Notes under the pieces: model-generated
What the model saw: the letters and a program-made list of their open reading frames with translations, nothing else
Databases searched by the model: none
What the model was told of the DNA's origin: nothing
Source of the DNA: Roseibium aggregatum
GTDB lineage: Bacteria; Pseudomonadota; Alphaproteobacteria; Rhizobiales; Stappiaceae
Length of the DNA stretch: 64,000 nucleotides
Assembly: GCF_017309185.1 (NCBI RefSeq)
Contig: NZ_JAEKJZ010000001.1
Location: forward strand, 620,001-684,000
Direction: 5' to 3'
Made by a program: the position numbers and the translations under genes
Shown here: piece after piece, positions 1-7,941 of the stretch
Layout: each line of letters begins with the position of its first letter
Position numbering within the stretch: position 1 is the first letter of the stretch

Positions 1-1986
1 AGCCTCCAGGCCACGATAGATGCCTGGCACAAGTCCAATCCCGGAACGCCGGACATGGGGACTTACAAGGCGTTCCTCTCCGAAATAGGCTATCTGGTGC
101 CGGAAGGCGGCGACTTTCAGGTCGGCACGCAAAATGTCGATCCGGAAATCGGCCAGGTGGCCGGACCGCAGCTTGTCGTCCCGGTGATGAACGCGCGCTA
201 CGCTTTGAACGCCGCCAACGCGCGCTGGGGCTCGCTCTACGACGCGCTCTACGGTACCGATGCCATGGGCACCTCGCCGAAGCCCGGTGGCTTCGATCCG
301 GCGCGCGGTGCGGAGGTGATCGCCTACGCCCGCAAGGTGCTCGACGAAGCCGCTCCGCTTGCGTCCGAAAGCTGGTCGGCAGTGACCGGTTTCTCCATCG
401 AAGGCGAACATCTTCGGATTTCGACGGAAACCGGGACAACCTCCCTTTCGGATCCGTCCCAGTTCGCCGGCTTTTCCGGCGACACGGCAGCACCTTACAA
501 GGTGCTTCTGGTCAGGAACGGACTGCATCTGGAAATCAACGTCGACAGCCGGCATCCGATCGGCAAGACCGACAAGGCGCATATCTCCGACGTCGTTCTG
601 GAATCCGCCATGTCCACAATCATGGACTGCGAAGATTCCGTCGCCGCCGTCGACGCGGAGGACAAGGTCGTCGTCTATTCCAACTGGCTCGGCCTGATGA
701 AGGGCGATCTGGAGGAAACATTCGAGAAGGGCGGCGAGACGGTGACCCGGCGCATGCATGCCGACCGGCAGTATACGGCTCCTGACGGCGGCGCCCTGAC
801 CCTGCACGGCCGCTCGCTGCTGCTGGTGCGCAACGTCGGTCACCTGATGACCATCGATGCGGTGCTCGACAGGGACGGCAACGAAGTGCCGGAAGGCCTG
901 CTCGACGCCATGATCACCTCGCTGATCGCGCTGCACGACATCGGACCGAACGGCCGGGAGACCAACAGCCGGGCCGGTTCGGTCTATATCGTCAAGCCGA
1001 AGATGCATGGACCCGAGGAAGTCGCCTTCGCCTGCGAGATCTTCGACCGCGTCGAGGACGCGCTCGGCCTTGCGCGCAACACGCTGAAGATGGGCATCAT
1101 GGACGAGGAGCGCCGCACCACGGTGAACCTCAAGGAATGCATCCGCCAGGCGAAGGACCGGGTGTTCTTCATCAATACCGGCTTCCTCGACCGCACCGGC
1201 GACGAGATGCACACCTCCATGGAGGCCGGCCCGATGATCCGCAAGGGCGACATGAAGGCCGCCACATGGATCGCGGCCTATGAGAACAACAACGTCGATG
1301 TCGGTCTCGCCTGCGGCCTGCCGGGTCACGCCCAGATCGGCAAGGGCATGTGGGCCATGCCCGATCTGATGCACGACATGCTGGAGCAGAAGATCGGTCA
1401 CCCTATGGCCGGTGCCAACACCGCCTGGGTACCGTCGCCCACGGCTGCGACATTGCATGCGCTCCACTACCACAAGGTTTCGGTGAAGGACCGGCAGGCG
1501 GAACTGACATCCCGCGAACCGGCGAAACTGGAAGACATCCTGTCGATCCCCGTCGCCGAGCGGCCCAACTGGACACCGGAGGATATCCAGGCCGAACTCG
1601 ACAACAACGCTCAAGGCATTCTCGGTTATGTGGTGCGCTGGGTCGAACAGGGGGTCGGCTGCTCCAAGGTTCCGGACATCAACAATGTCGGCCTGATGGA
1701 AGACCGCGCCACCTTGCGCATTTCCTCGCAGCACATCGCGAACTGGCTGCATCACGGCGTCGCCGGCGAGGACCAGGTGGTGGCCACCTTGAAGAAGATG
1801 GCCGCTGTCGTCGACGAGCAGAACGCAGGCGACCCGAACTACCGTCCGATGGCCGCCGATTTCGACAAGTCCGTCGCTTTCCAGGCCGCCTGCGACCTCG
1901 TGCTGGAAGGCACGAAGCAGCCGAGCGGCTACACGGAACCGGTGCTGCACCGCCGGCGGATCGAGTTCAAGGCGAAGACGGCCTGA
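1..1986 (+). CDS. glcB: Malate synthase G, 5' end missing
   Basis: Condenses acetyl-CoA with glyoxylate to malate in the glyoxylate/glycolate pathway; cytoplasmic monomer. The frame is already open at base 1, so the gene starts upstream. The visible 661 residues are about 60 short of the usual roughly 720 for the G isoform. Internal signatures include the segment [15 protein letters not shown] with its metal- and substrate-binding acidic residues, [12 protein letters not shown], the active-site stretch [16 protein letters not shown], and [10 protein letters not shown]. The C-terminal part carries the catalytic-base region [17 protein letters not shown]. Methionine codon 55 is internal, not the start. 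A strong terminator follows the stop, so this is the last gene of its unit. Identity is secure from length and many conserved blocks. Confidence 0.95.
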   Translation, partial: SLQATIDAWHKSNPGTPDMGTYKAFLSEIGYLVPEGGDFQVGTQNVDPEIGQVAGPQLVVPVMNARYALNAANARWGSLYDALYGTDAMGTSPKPGGFDPARGAEVIAYARKVLDEAAPLASESWSAVTGFSIEGEHLRISTETGTTSLSDPSQFAGFSGDTAAPYKVLLVRNGLHLEINVDSRHPIGKTDKAHISDVVLESAMSTIMDCEDSVAAVDAEDKVVVYSNWLGLMKGDLEETFEKGGETVTRRMHADRQYTAPDGGALTLHGRSLLLVRNVGHLMTIDAVLDRDGNEVPEGLLDAMITSLIALHDIGPNGRETNSRAGSVYIVKPKMHGPEEVAFACEIFDRVEDALGLARNTLKMGIMDEERRTTVNLKECIRQAKDRVFFINTGFLDRTGDEMHTSMEAGPMIRKGDMKAATWIAAYENNNVDVGLACGLPGHAQIGKGMWAMPDLMHDMLEQKIGHPMAGANTAWVPSPTAATLHALHYHKVSVKDRQAELTSREPAKLEDILSIPVAERPNWTPEDIQAELDNNAQGILGYVVRWVEQGVGCSKVPDINNVGLMEDRATLRISSQHIANWLHHGVAGEDQVVATLKKMAAVVDEQNAGDPNYRPMAADFDKSVAFQAACDLVLEGTKQPSGYTEPVLHRRRIEFKAKTA

Positions 1987-2024
1987 GACCCCTGCAAAAT
2001 TGACAGTACCGAAACGCCCTGAAG

Positions 2025-2051
2025 GTCCGCGGCTTTGCTGCGGGCTTTTTT
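2025..2051 (+). terminator. Rho-independent terminator of glcB
   Basis: A 9-bp stem (2025-2033 with 2037-2045, two G-U pairs) closes a TTT loop and is followed directly by six T residues (2046-2051). It lies about 40 bases after the malate synthase stop codon. Confidence 0.85.
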
Positions 2052-2202
2052 GTACGTTGAAACAATGAACTGTCGCAGCGCAGCAATTTCTCGCGCAAAC
2101 GGTAAATAAGTAAAATCTCATATAAATGGCGCGTGTGGGGTTTTGGCCGGACGCTTGAGAAAAGAATGAATGAATTCAGAAGGTTGTCGTGTGAAGGAGT
2201 TT

Positions 2203-2263
2203 GTTTACCTTAGAGCGGCGGAGGTCGTGACCTTTACGACTCCAACCGGGACCAAAGGTAAAC
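2203..2263 (+). promoter_or_regulatory. Nested inverted repeat in the leader of the c-di-GMP gene
   Basis: GTTTACCTT (2203-2211) and its exact complement AAGGTAAAC (2255-2263) enclose a second hairpin: GTCGT 2224-2228 with ACGAC 2236-2240, extended by GGA/TCC around a bulge. The structure ends 21 bases before the ATG at 2285, so it could be a structured 5' leader or a protein-binding site. I know of no named element that matches. Confidence 0.35.
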
Positions 2264-2284
2264 TGTCGGCTTCTGGAGACCAAG

Positions 2285-4378
2285 ATGCTGACTGTCCTTT
2301 CCTGCATAACCTTCGAGCATGATCCGGTTTTTCTCGCCATGGCGGTCCTGATCCTGACGTTCGGGGCGGTCCTGACCATGCGCCTTTTTGCGAGAGTTCG
2401 GCGGACGCAGGGAAACCTGAAATTTCTCTGGTTGTTTTTGTCCGGCCTGATTGCCGGCGGCACGATCTGGTCAACCCACTTTGTCTCGATGATCGCCTAC
2501 AAAAGTCCGCTGATCCTGGGCTACGACTTGGGATTGACTGCGATTTCACTCCTGGTCGCGATCGCCGGAACCACGACAGGTCTTCTGATCAGCAGCCTGA
2601 CCCAACGCTCCCTTCTGATCGAGGTCGGCGGGCTCGTCTTCGGCGGATCGATAGCGGCCATGCATTTCATCGGCGTCAAGGCCATGCAGATTTCGGGGAT
2701 AATGACCCTCGAAACGGTCTTCGTCATCGTTTCGGTTATCCTGTCCTGTGCATTTGGAATGGCCGCGGCCAGCCGGATCGCCCGACCCATGACCCGCTAT
2801 TGCAAACATGGCGCGGCGCTCAGTTTCATTCTCGCTGTGGCCAGCCTGCATTTCGTTGCAATGGCAGGTGTCGATCTTCTGCCCCTGCGCCTCGACGGCG
2901 CGGCCAGGGATCTGGTCTCCAACCAACTGGTCGGAGTTGCCGTTGTTTTCACGATGAGTGTGCTGATGCTGTCGGCAATGATCACCTATTCCATCGACAC
3001 GGTGAGTTCCGCGGCCGCGGACGGCCGTTTGAACCATCTGGCGCGTCATGATCCCCTGACCGGTCTGCCGAACCGGCATGCTCTTAGCGGATTTCTGGAA
3101 ACGGCTCTCTCGCGGATGTCGATGGACAATGCGCGAATTGTAATTCTGAACTGCAACCTGAACCGGTTCAAGGAAGTCAACGAAGTGCTCGGTCACACGG
3201 GTGGGGATGCACTTCTTCGCCATGTTGCCACGAACCTTTCGGAGGGGCTCGACGAAGGGGAGTTCGTGGCAAGGACCAGCGCCGATGAATTCGTGATCGT
3301 GGGCAGACCGGTCTATGCCCTGGGGTACAAGCTCGATCTGTGCAAACGCGTTCAGGCTCTTGTCGCCCGGCCGGTGACCTTGCAGGGGGAAAGAATTCAG
3401 GCCGCGTGCAACATCGGTTACGCGACATATCCCGATCACGGAACCACTGCTCCGGAACTCCTTGAGGCTGCGGGACAGGCCATGCACCGCGCCAAGGTCG
3501 AAGGCGGCAACAGACCTGTCCGCTACGATCCGGAACAGGACAAGCAAAAACGGGAACGAAGCGCTCTCGCTCTCGATTTGCGCAACGCGCTCAAGAACGG
3601 GGAATTCGAACTCTACTATCAGCTGCAAAACGACGTCACGACCCGGAAGATCACCGGAACGGAAGTCCTGTTGCGCTGGAACCATCCGGAACGCGGCATG
3701 GTGGCGCCTTACCAGTTCATACCGATTGCCGAGGAAACCGGTCTGATCAGGGAGATCGGGGCCTGGACTATCGGGGCGGCCTGCCGGGAAGCCGCTTCGT
3801 GGGCGGAACCGGTCAAGATTGCCGTCAATGTAGCTCCCGTTCAACTTGCGGACAGCCAGCTGCCGGATGTCGTTGCAAATGCGCTCGGGGAAAGCGGGCT
3901 TGATCCCGCGCGTCTGGAGCTGGAGATCACCGAGACCGGTATCGTCGCCGACACCGCTCATGCCCTCCAGGTCATCCGCCAGTTGAAACACCTCGGTGTC
4001 CGGATCGCCATGGACGATTTCGGCACCGGTTATTCCTCGCTGGCAACCTTGCAGGCCTTCCCCTTCGACAAGATCAAGATCGACCGGGAGTTCATCAAGG
4101 ATCTGGGTGGCAGCAAACAGTCGGAAGCCATCGTCAAGGCAACGATCATTCTGGGAGCAAGTCTGGACATTCCGGTTCTGGCCGAAGGTGTGGAAACGGA
4201 AAGCCACCTCGCGTTTCTCGCCGAGCAAGGTTGCTGCGAGGTCCAGGGATTTCTGTTCGGCCGGCCAATGCCGGTCAGGGATGTCCGCCGGGTCTTGAAC
4301 GCGTCGGCGCCGCTCCGGGCCGACCGAGCGGAGGACCTCGCGCCGAGCGGTTTCGATCTTGAGGCCAAGGTGGCCTGA
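2285..4378 (+). CDS. MHYT-GGDEF-EAL membrane cyclic-di-GMP protein (probable phosphodiesterase)
   Basis: The first about 240 residues are a seven-helix MHYT sensor with the repeated motif seen as STHFVSMIAY, AAMHFIGVKAM and SLHFVAMAG, which is thought to bind metal and sense a gas or redox signal. A GGDEF domain follows (DPLTGLPNR), but its signature is degenerate: RTSADEF near residue 333 instead of RGGDEF, so cyclase activity is unlikely. The EAL domain keeps its catalytic set: TEVLLRW near 459, LEITET, MDDFGTGYSSL near 577, KIKIDREF, LAEGVET near 633 and QGFLFGRPM. The expected activity is therefore hydrolysis of c-di-GMP, possibly regulated by the inert GGDEF domain. The gene stands alone; the start follows GGAG with suitable spacing. 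Confidence 0.9.
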   Translation: MLTVLSCITFEHDPVFLAMAVLILTFGAVLTMRLFARVRRTQGNLKFLWLFLSGLIAGGTIWSTHFVSMIAYKSPLILGYDLGLTAISLLVAIAGTTTGLLISSLTQRSLLIEVGGLVFGGSIAAMHFIGVKAMQISGIMTLETVFVIVSVILSCAFGMAAASRIARPMTRYCKHGAALSFILAVASLHFVAMAGVDLLPLRLDGAARDLVSNQLVGVAVVFTMSVLMLSAMITYSIDTVSSAAADGRLNHLARHDPLTGLPNRHALSGFLETALSRMSMDNARIVILNCNLNRFKEVNEVLGHTGGDALLRHVATNLSEGLDEGEFVARTSADEFVIVGRPVYALGYKLDLCKRVQALVARPVTLQGERIQAACNIGYATYPDHGTTAPELLEAAGQAMHRAKVEGGNRPVRYDPEQDKQKRERSALALDLRNALKNGEFELYYQLQNDVTTRKITGTEVLLRWNHPERGMVAPYQFIPIAEETGLIREIGAWTIGAACREAASWAEPVKIAVNVAPVQLADSQLPDVVANALGESGLDPARLELEITETGIVADTAHALQVIRQLKHLGVRIAMDDFGTGYSSLATLQAFPFDKIKIDREFIKDLGGSKQSEAIVKATIILGASLDIPVLAEGVETESHLAFLAEQGCCEVQGFLFGRPMPVRDVRRVLNASAPLRADRAEDLAPSGFDLEAKVA

Positions 4379-4750
4379 TCGCCCTTCAAGGTGAGCTGTC
4401 CGCCTGTCCCGAAGCCCTCCCGACTGCCTGCGAGCACTAAGCAAAACTGCGCTTTTAACTCAAGACCCTGCCTGGGCTTGTGAAGACGCAAAGGGGAATG
4501 GTTGCGCCCCGGAGCGAACAGCAAGCGATCTACGGCCGACGACCGGAAGGTCGCTGCTTGACTGTTTCCGTCGAAACCTGAGAGGGCCTGTTCAGGCTCC
4601 GGTTTGCACGGAACGCCAACCTCTAGGTGGTTAATTGTTGTACGGCTACTGCCGATTTCATGGGCAGCAGCGTGAGAAGCTGTTGGCAGCCAGATCGGCT
4701 TTCCAGCTTAACGAATTGTTTTATCGGTAATTTCACCCGCAATGACGAGT

Positions 4751-4766
4751 TGGCATGCTTCGTGCT
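4751..4766 (+). promoter_or_regulatory. Candidate sigma-54 promoter
   Basis: TGGCATG, CTTC, GTGCT keeps the invariant GG (-24) and GC (-12) separated by exactly 10 bases. It differs from the RpoN consensus TGGCACG-N4-TTGCT at two positions. It would start transcription near 4777, just before the structured leader. RpoN/NtrC control is well known for nitrite assimilation genes, so the context fits. Confidence 0.5.
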
Positions 4767-4797
4767 TTATGAGTTTTGAATTCAGCATAACCAAGAT

Positions 4798-4819
4798 TTG
4801 CGTCCAACGGCGGACGCAA
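4798..4819 (+). promoter_or_regulatory. Leader hairpin with ANTAR-type hexaloop
   Basis: TTGCGTCC (4798-4805) pairs perfectly with GGACGCAA (4812-4819) around the six-base loop AACGGC. A at loop position 1 and G at position 4 match the loop rule I recall for hairpins bound by ANTAR antiterminators (NasR/NasT). Those targets normally have two such hairpins; I could not find a clean second one, so this is only half of the expected signal. Confidence 0.4.
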
Positions 4820-5050
4820 CGGCAATGACGCCTTGAGTGATTGCATCGCTCTCAGGACTTTTCCTGGGGCGTTGCCGGACGTCCGCGCGCTCGATTCTCA
4901 GCACCAGTTACAAACATCGCGTTCCCGCTCAAGCTGTGAGCCCGAGACGTCCCAACACCTGCTTCCTGGCCTGTACAGGTCTGGAGCCATTGCCAAGCAC
5001 TCTTCCTCCAAGGCTGCACAGGCGGCAAACGAACTGTGAAAGGACTGTCA

Positions 5051-5896
5051 ATGTCATATGTGTCACCACAGGAATTCGCGACAAAGATGATAGACGCGGG
5101 CGAGGCCAAGGTCTTCATGTCCACCAAGGATACGTTGATCCGAGCCTATATGGCGGGCGCCATTTTGGCGCTCGCGGCGGCCTTTGCCGTGACGATCGCT
5201 GTTAACACCGGGAACTTCCTCGTGGCTTCGCTGCTGTTTCCGGTGGGTTTTTGCATGCTTTACCTGCTTGGCTTCGATCTTCTGACAGGCGTTTTCACAC
5301 TTGTTCCTCTGGCTTTTTGGGCAAAACGCCCGGGTGTGACCGTCGGCGGGATTTTGCGCAACTGGGGGCTCGTGTTCATCGGGAATTTTGCCGGCGCCAT
5401 GACGACCGCCGTTTTCATGGCAATCATCTTCACGATGGGCTTCAGTCAGGAGCCCAATGCCGTCGGGCAGAAAATCGGCGTCATCGGGGAAGCCCGGACT
5501 GTTGGTTATGCGGCGGCCGGATGGGCCGGTCTGCTGACCGTCTTCATCCGCGCCGTAATGTGTAACTGGATGGTTTCCACCGGTGTTGTCGCGGCAATGA
5601 TGTCGACCTCCGTGTCCGGTAAAGTCATAGCGATGTGGATGCCGATACTGGTCTTCTTCTACCTCGGCTTCGAACACTCCATCGTCAACATGTTCCTGTT
5701 CCCGTCAGGCATCATGCTTGGAGGCAATTTCACCTGGTTCGATTACATCGTCTACAACGAAGCTCCCGTCATCCTCGGCAACCTTGTCGGCGGGCTGACC
5801 TTCGTCGGCGGCATGATCTACGCCACCCACTACAGAACGTCTCCGAAACGCAACGCTGGTTATGAAAAAGCACCAGCTGCGACACCGGCCGAATAA
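5051..5896 (+). CDS. nirC: Formate/nitrite transporter family channel, probably nitrite (NirC-like)
   Basis: 281 residues with six hydrophobic segments, the usual FNT pentameric-channel size. Family marks are LLGFDLLTGVF (normally with Glu; here Asp), RAVMCNWMVSTGV, the central-pore histidine in FEHSIVNMF, and APVILGNLVGG near the C-terminus. Nitrite is the likely substrate because the siroheme nitrite reductase and its flavoprotein lie downstream on the same strand. I chose ATG 5051 because GAAAGGA sits at a good distance before it. An in-frame GTG at 5036 would add five residues but overlaps that ribosome-binding site. A GC-rich hairpin follows the stop and may lower expression of the rest of the operon. 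Confidence 0.85.
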   Translation: MSYVSPQEFATKMIDAGEAKVFMSTKDTLIRAYMAGAILALAAAFAVTIAVNTGNFLVASLLFPVGFCMLYLLGFDLLTGVFTLVPLAFWAKRPGVTVGGILRNWGLVFIGNFAGAMTTAVFMAIIFTMGFSQEPNAVGQKIGVIGEARTVGYAAAGWAGLLTVFIRAVMCNWMVSTGVVAAMMSTSVSGKVIAMWMPILVFFYLGFEHSIVNMFLFPSGIMLGGNFTWFDYIVYNEAPVILGNLVGGLTFVGGMIYATHYRTSPKRNAGYEKAPAATPAE

Positions 5897-5902
5897 GGCG
5901 AA

Positions 5903-5928
5903 TTGCCCCGCCGTTTCCGGCGGGGCAG
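5903..5928 (+). terminator. Intra-operon hairpin after the nitrite channel gene
   Basis: A 9-bp GC stem (5905-5913 with 5918-5926) closes the loop TTTC, extended by one A-T and one G-T pair. Only a weak T tract follows. It sits in the 52-base gap before the kinase/phosphatase gene and could be a partial terminator or mRNA stabiliser. Confidence 0.45.
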
Positions 5929-5948
5929 TTTACTGAGGTGAACAGACG

Positions 5949-7688
5949 TTGCTCATGAAATCGTCCGCAAACCCGTTGAAGGTCCAATTGGGTCAGCATT
6001 CATCGGCTGGTGTGAAAACTGAAAACCAGGACTTTCACGGCGCTTTGGTTCCCGATGCCCAGGCGTTGGTTCACAAGGGTATCGCGATCGCGCTCGCGGA
6101 CGGGATATCCAGCAGCGACGTCGCCCACATCGCTTCGGAAATAGCCGTCAAATCCTTCCTGACCGACTACTATTGCACGTCGGATGCGTGGTCCGTGCGA
6201 ACGGCTGCGAGCAAGGTCATTCAGTCGACGAACTCCTGGCTCTTCAGCCAGTCGAAGAACATTGCTTCGCGAGATCGGGGTTACATCACCACCTTCTCCG
6301 GCCTCGTGTTGAAAGGGCGGCAAGGCCATCTTTTTCACGTCGGCGACAGCAGGATCTGGCGCCTTTCCGGCAACAGTCTTGAATGCTTGACGGAAGATCA
6401 CCGTCTGTATGTTTCCGAGACCCAAAGCCACCTGAACCGGGCCTTCGGTCTCTCGGCGACCATAGAGATTGATTACCGGGCTATCGATCTTAAAGTCGGC
6501 GACACATTCGTGTTGACGACAGACGGCGTGCACGAATTCCTGTCGCCGGCCGAGCTGGCCAGAGAGATAACGAGTGCCTCCGATCTCGACGCTACGGCGC
6601 GGACCGTTGTCGAACGCGCGCTGGATGCCGGAAGCACCGACAATCTGACCATTCAGATTGTGCGCGTTCAAAAACTTCCGGACGCGGATGCCGAGGACAT
6701 GCTGACGGGAGAAGTGCTTCTTCCGGCAGCTCCAATCCCGACCTTGCCTGGGTATCACGAGGGGTATCGGCTCCTGCGAAACCTTCAGTCGACGAGCCGC
6801 AGTCATATTTTTCTGGCAGAAGACGAGGAGACCGGTGTTCCCGCGGTGCTCAAGTTTCCGTCGATGGATCTGCGCGACGACCCAGGCTATCTGCGCAGAC
6901 TTGCTCTTGAAGAGTGGGTTGCCAGACGGATTTCCTCGCCGCATGTCCTGAGACCGGCGCCCGCACACCGGGAAAAACAGTCCCTGTTCGTGGCAACGGA
7001 GTTCGTCGACGGACAAACGCTCCGGCAATGGATGACCGACAACCCGCTTCCGGATCTGGAGACAGTTCGCGGCATTCTCGAACAGATCGCAAAGGGGCTT
7101 CGGGCGTTTCATCGCAAGGAGATGGTCCACCAGGACCTGAGACCGGAAAACATCATGATCGACACCTCTGGAACGGTGAAGATCATTGATTTCGGATCTG
7201 TTCGGATCGCCGGGGTGATGGAAGCCGCACCCACGCTCGATCGGGCGGAGATCCTGGGTACCCATCAATATACCGCCCCGGAAGTCTTCCTCGGTTACCT
7301 TGGCACCGAACGCAGCGATCAGTTTTCCCTCGGCGTCATCGCCTATGAGATGCTGACGGGGCGTCTCCCTTTCGGCGGTTCGGTCGCGCGGGCAACAAGC
7401 GAGCGCGCGCAATCCAGGTTGAGATACCGAAGCGCTGTGTCACAGACCGAAAGAGTTCCTGAATGGGTGGACAGGGCCTTGAGCAAGGCGGTCAATCCGG
7501 TGCCCGGTAAACGCTATGAGGCCCTGAGTGAATTCATCGAGGACTTGCGGCGCCCGAATCCTCGGTTTCAAACAGATCAATTCGAGCCCTTGGCGGTTCG
7601 AAATCCCGTCTTGTTCTGGCAACTGGTTTCCGCGTTTCTGGCGGCGGCCTGCCTTTTCCTTGTCTTCCAAATCCACGGCAATTCCTAG
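5949..7688 (+). CDS. PP2C-type phosphatase fused to Ser/Thr kinase, membrane-anchored
   Basis: 579 residues. Residues 12-240 are a PP2C domain with its metal-binding aspartates: DG at 51-52, HVGDSR at 130-135, TTDG at 190-193 and STDN at 229-232. Residues about 272-540 form a Hanks-type kinase with the ATP lysine (K302), a catalytic loop written HQDLRPEN (394-401, Gln replacing Arg of HRD), DFG at 414-416, and APEVF. One membrane helix lies near the C-terminus (about 552-574), so the catalytic part faces the cytoplasm. Such fusions recur beside nitrate/nitrite transport genes, and I infer post-translational control of uptake or reduction. TTG 5949 has the better-spaced GAGGTG; ATG 5955 is the alternative. 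Confidence 0.88.
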   Translation: MLMKSSANPLKVQLGQHSSAGVKTENQDFHGALVPDAQALVHKGIAIALADGISSSDVAHIASEIAVKSFLTDYYCTSDAWSVRTAASKVIQSTNSWLFSQSKNIASRDRGYITTFSGLVLKGRQGHLFHVGDSRIWRLSGNSLECLTEDHRLYVSETQSHLNRAFGLSATIEIDYRAIDLKVGDTFVLTTDGVHEFLSPAELAREITSASDLDATARTVVERALDAGSTDNLTIQIVRVQKLPDADAEDMLTGEVLLPAAPIPTLPGYHEGYRLLRNLQSTSRSHIFLAEDEETGVPAVLKFPSMDLRDDPGYLRRLALEEWVARRISSPHVLRPAPAHREKQSLFVATEFVDGQTLRQWMTDNPLPDLETVRGILEQIAKGLRAFHRKEMVHQDLRPENIMIDTSGTVKIIDFGSVRIAGVMEAAPTLDRAEILGTHQYTAPEVFLGYLGTERSDQFSLGVIAYEMLTGRLPFGGSVARATSERAQSRLRYRSAVSQTERVPEWVDRALSKAVNPVPGKRYEALSEFIEDLRRPNPRFQTDQFEPLAVRNPVLFWQLVSAFLAAACLFLVFQIHGNS

Positions 7689-7697
7689 GGGGAACGC

Positions 7698-7880
7698 ATG
7701 TCAGGTCCGACACGTGAAGAAGCAGCCGATCTGATCCTTTCGGCAAAACGCCTGGCCGGTCTGGCGTGGCAGGCGCGCGCGAAACAGATCGGCATCAGCG
7801 CCGAACAGCTTCCCAACCCGCAAGGCGGCCGGGCGAGGGGCGACGCGACAGGAAAGCGTCCTTTCCGCAACGCGTCGTAA
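7698..7880 (+). pseudogene. Short ORF resembling the N-terminus of cyanase, probable remnant
   Basis: A 60-codon ORF with a good ribosome-binding site (GGGGGA, 8 bases after the previous stop). Its first about 34 residues, including TREEAADLILSAKRLAGLAW and AKQIGIS, resemble the N-terminal helix-turn-helix of cyanate lyase CynS. After that the sequence becomes low-complexity and stops. The remaining about 100 residues of cyanase, with its catalytic Arg/Glu/Ser, are absent in all frames before the next gene. Cyanase genes do occur beside nitrite reductase and FNT genes in other bacteria, which supports the reading. The alternative is an unrelated small regulatory protein. Confidence 0.45.
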
Positions 7881-7941
7881 CACGGCCACTCAAGTCATTC
7901 GCTTTTCTCTCGGCAATGCCGGAGCAAGGAGTTACCGGAAA

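Larger units (their letters stand above)
4379..5050 (+). other. Long intergenic region upstream of the nitrite operon
   Basis: No convincing gene lies here. The left part (4379-4740) shows only a small inverted repeat, ACC-TCTA-GGT near 4619-4632, which could be an activator site. From 4751 onward come a sigma-54-like promoter and about 270 bases of leader with several mutually exclusive hairpins: 4798-4819; 4850-4856 with 4861-4867; and 4877-4883 with 4946-4952. A long structured leader of this sort is typical of nitrate/nitrite assimilation operons controlled by antitermination. Confidence 0.5.

Noticed and set aside
2546..4444. 632-residue minus-strand ORF
   Set aside because: Antisense of the MHYT-GGDEF-EAL gene; Arg/His/Gln-rich low-complexity translation without a domain.
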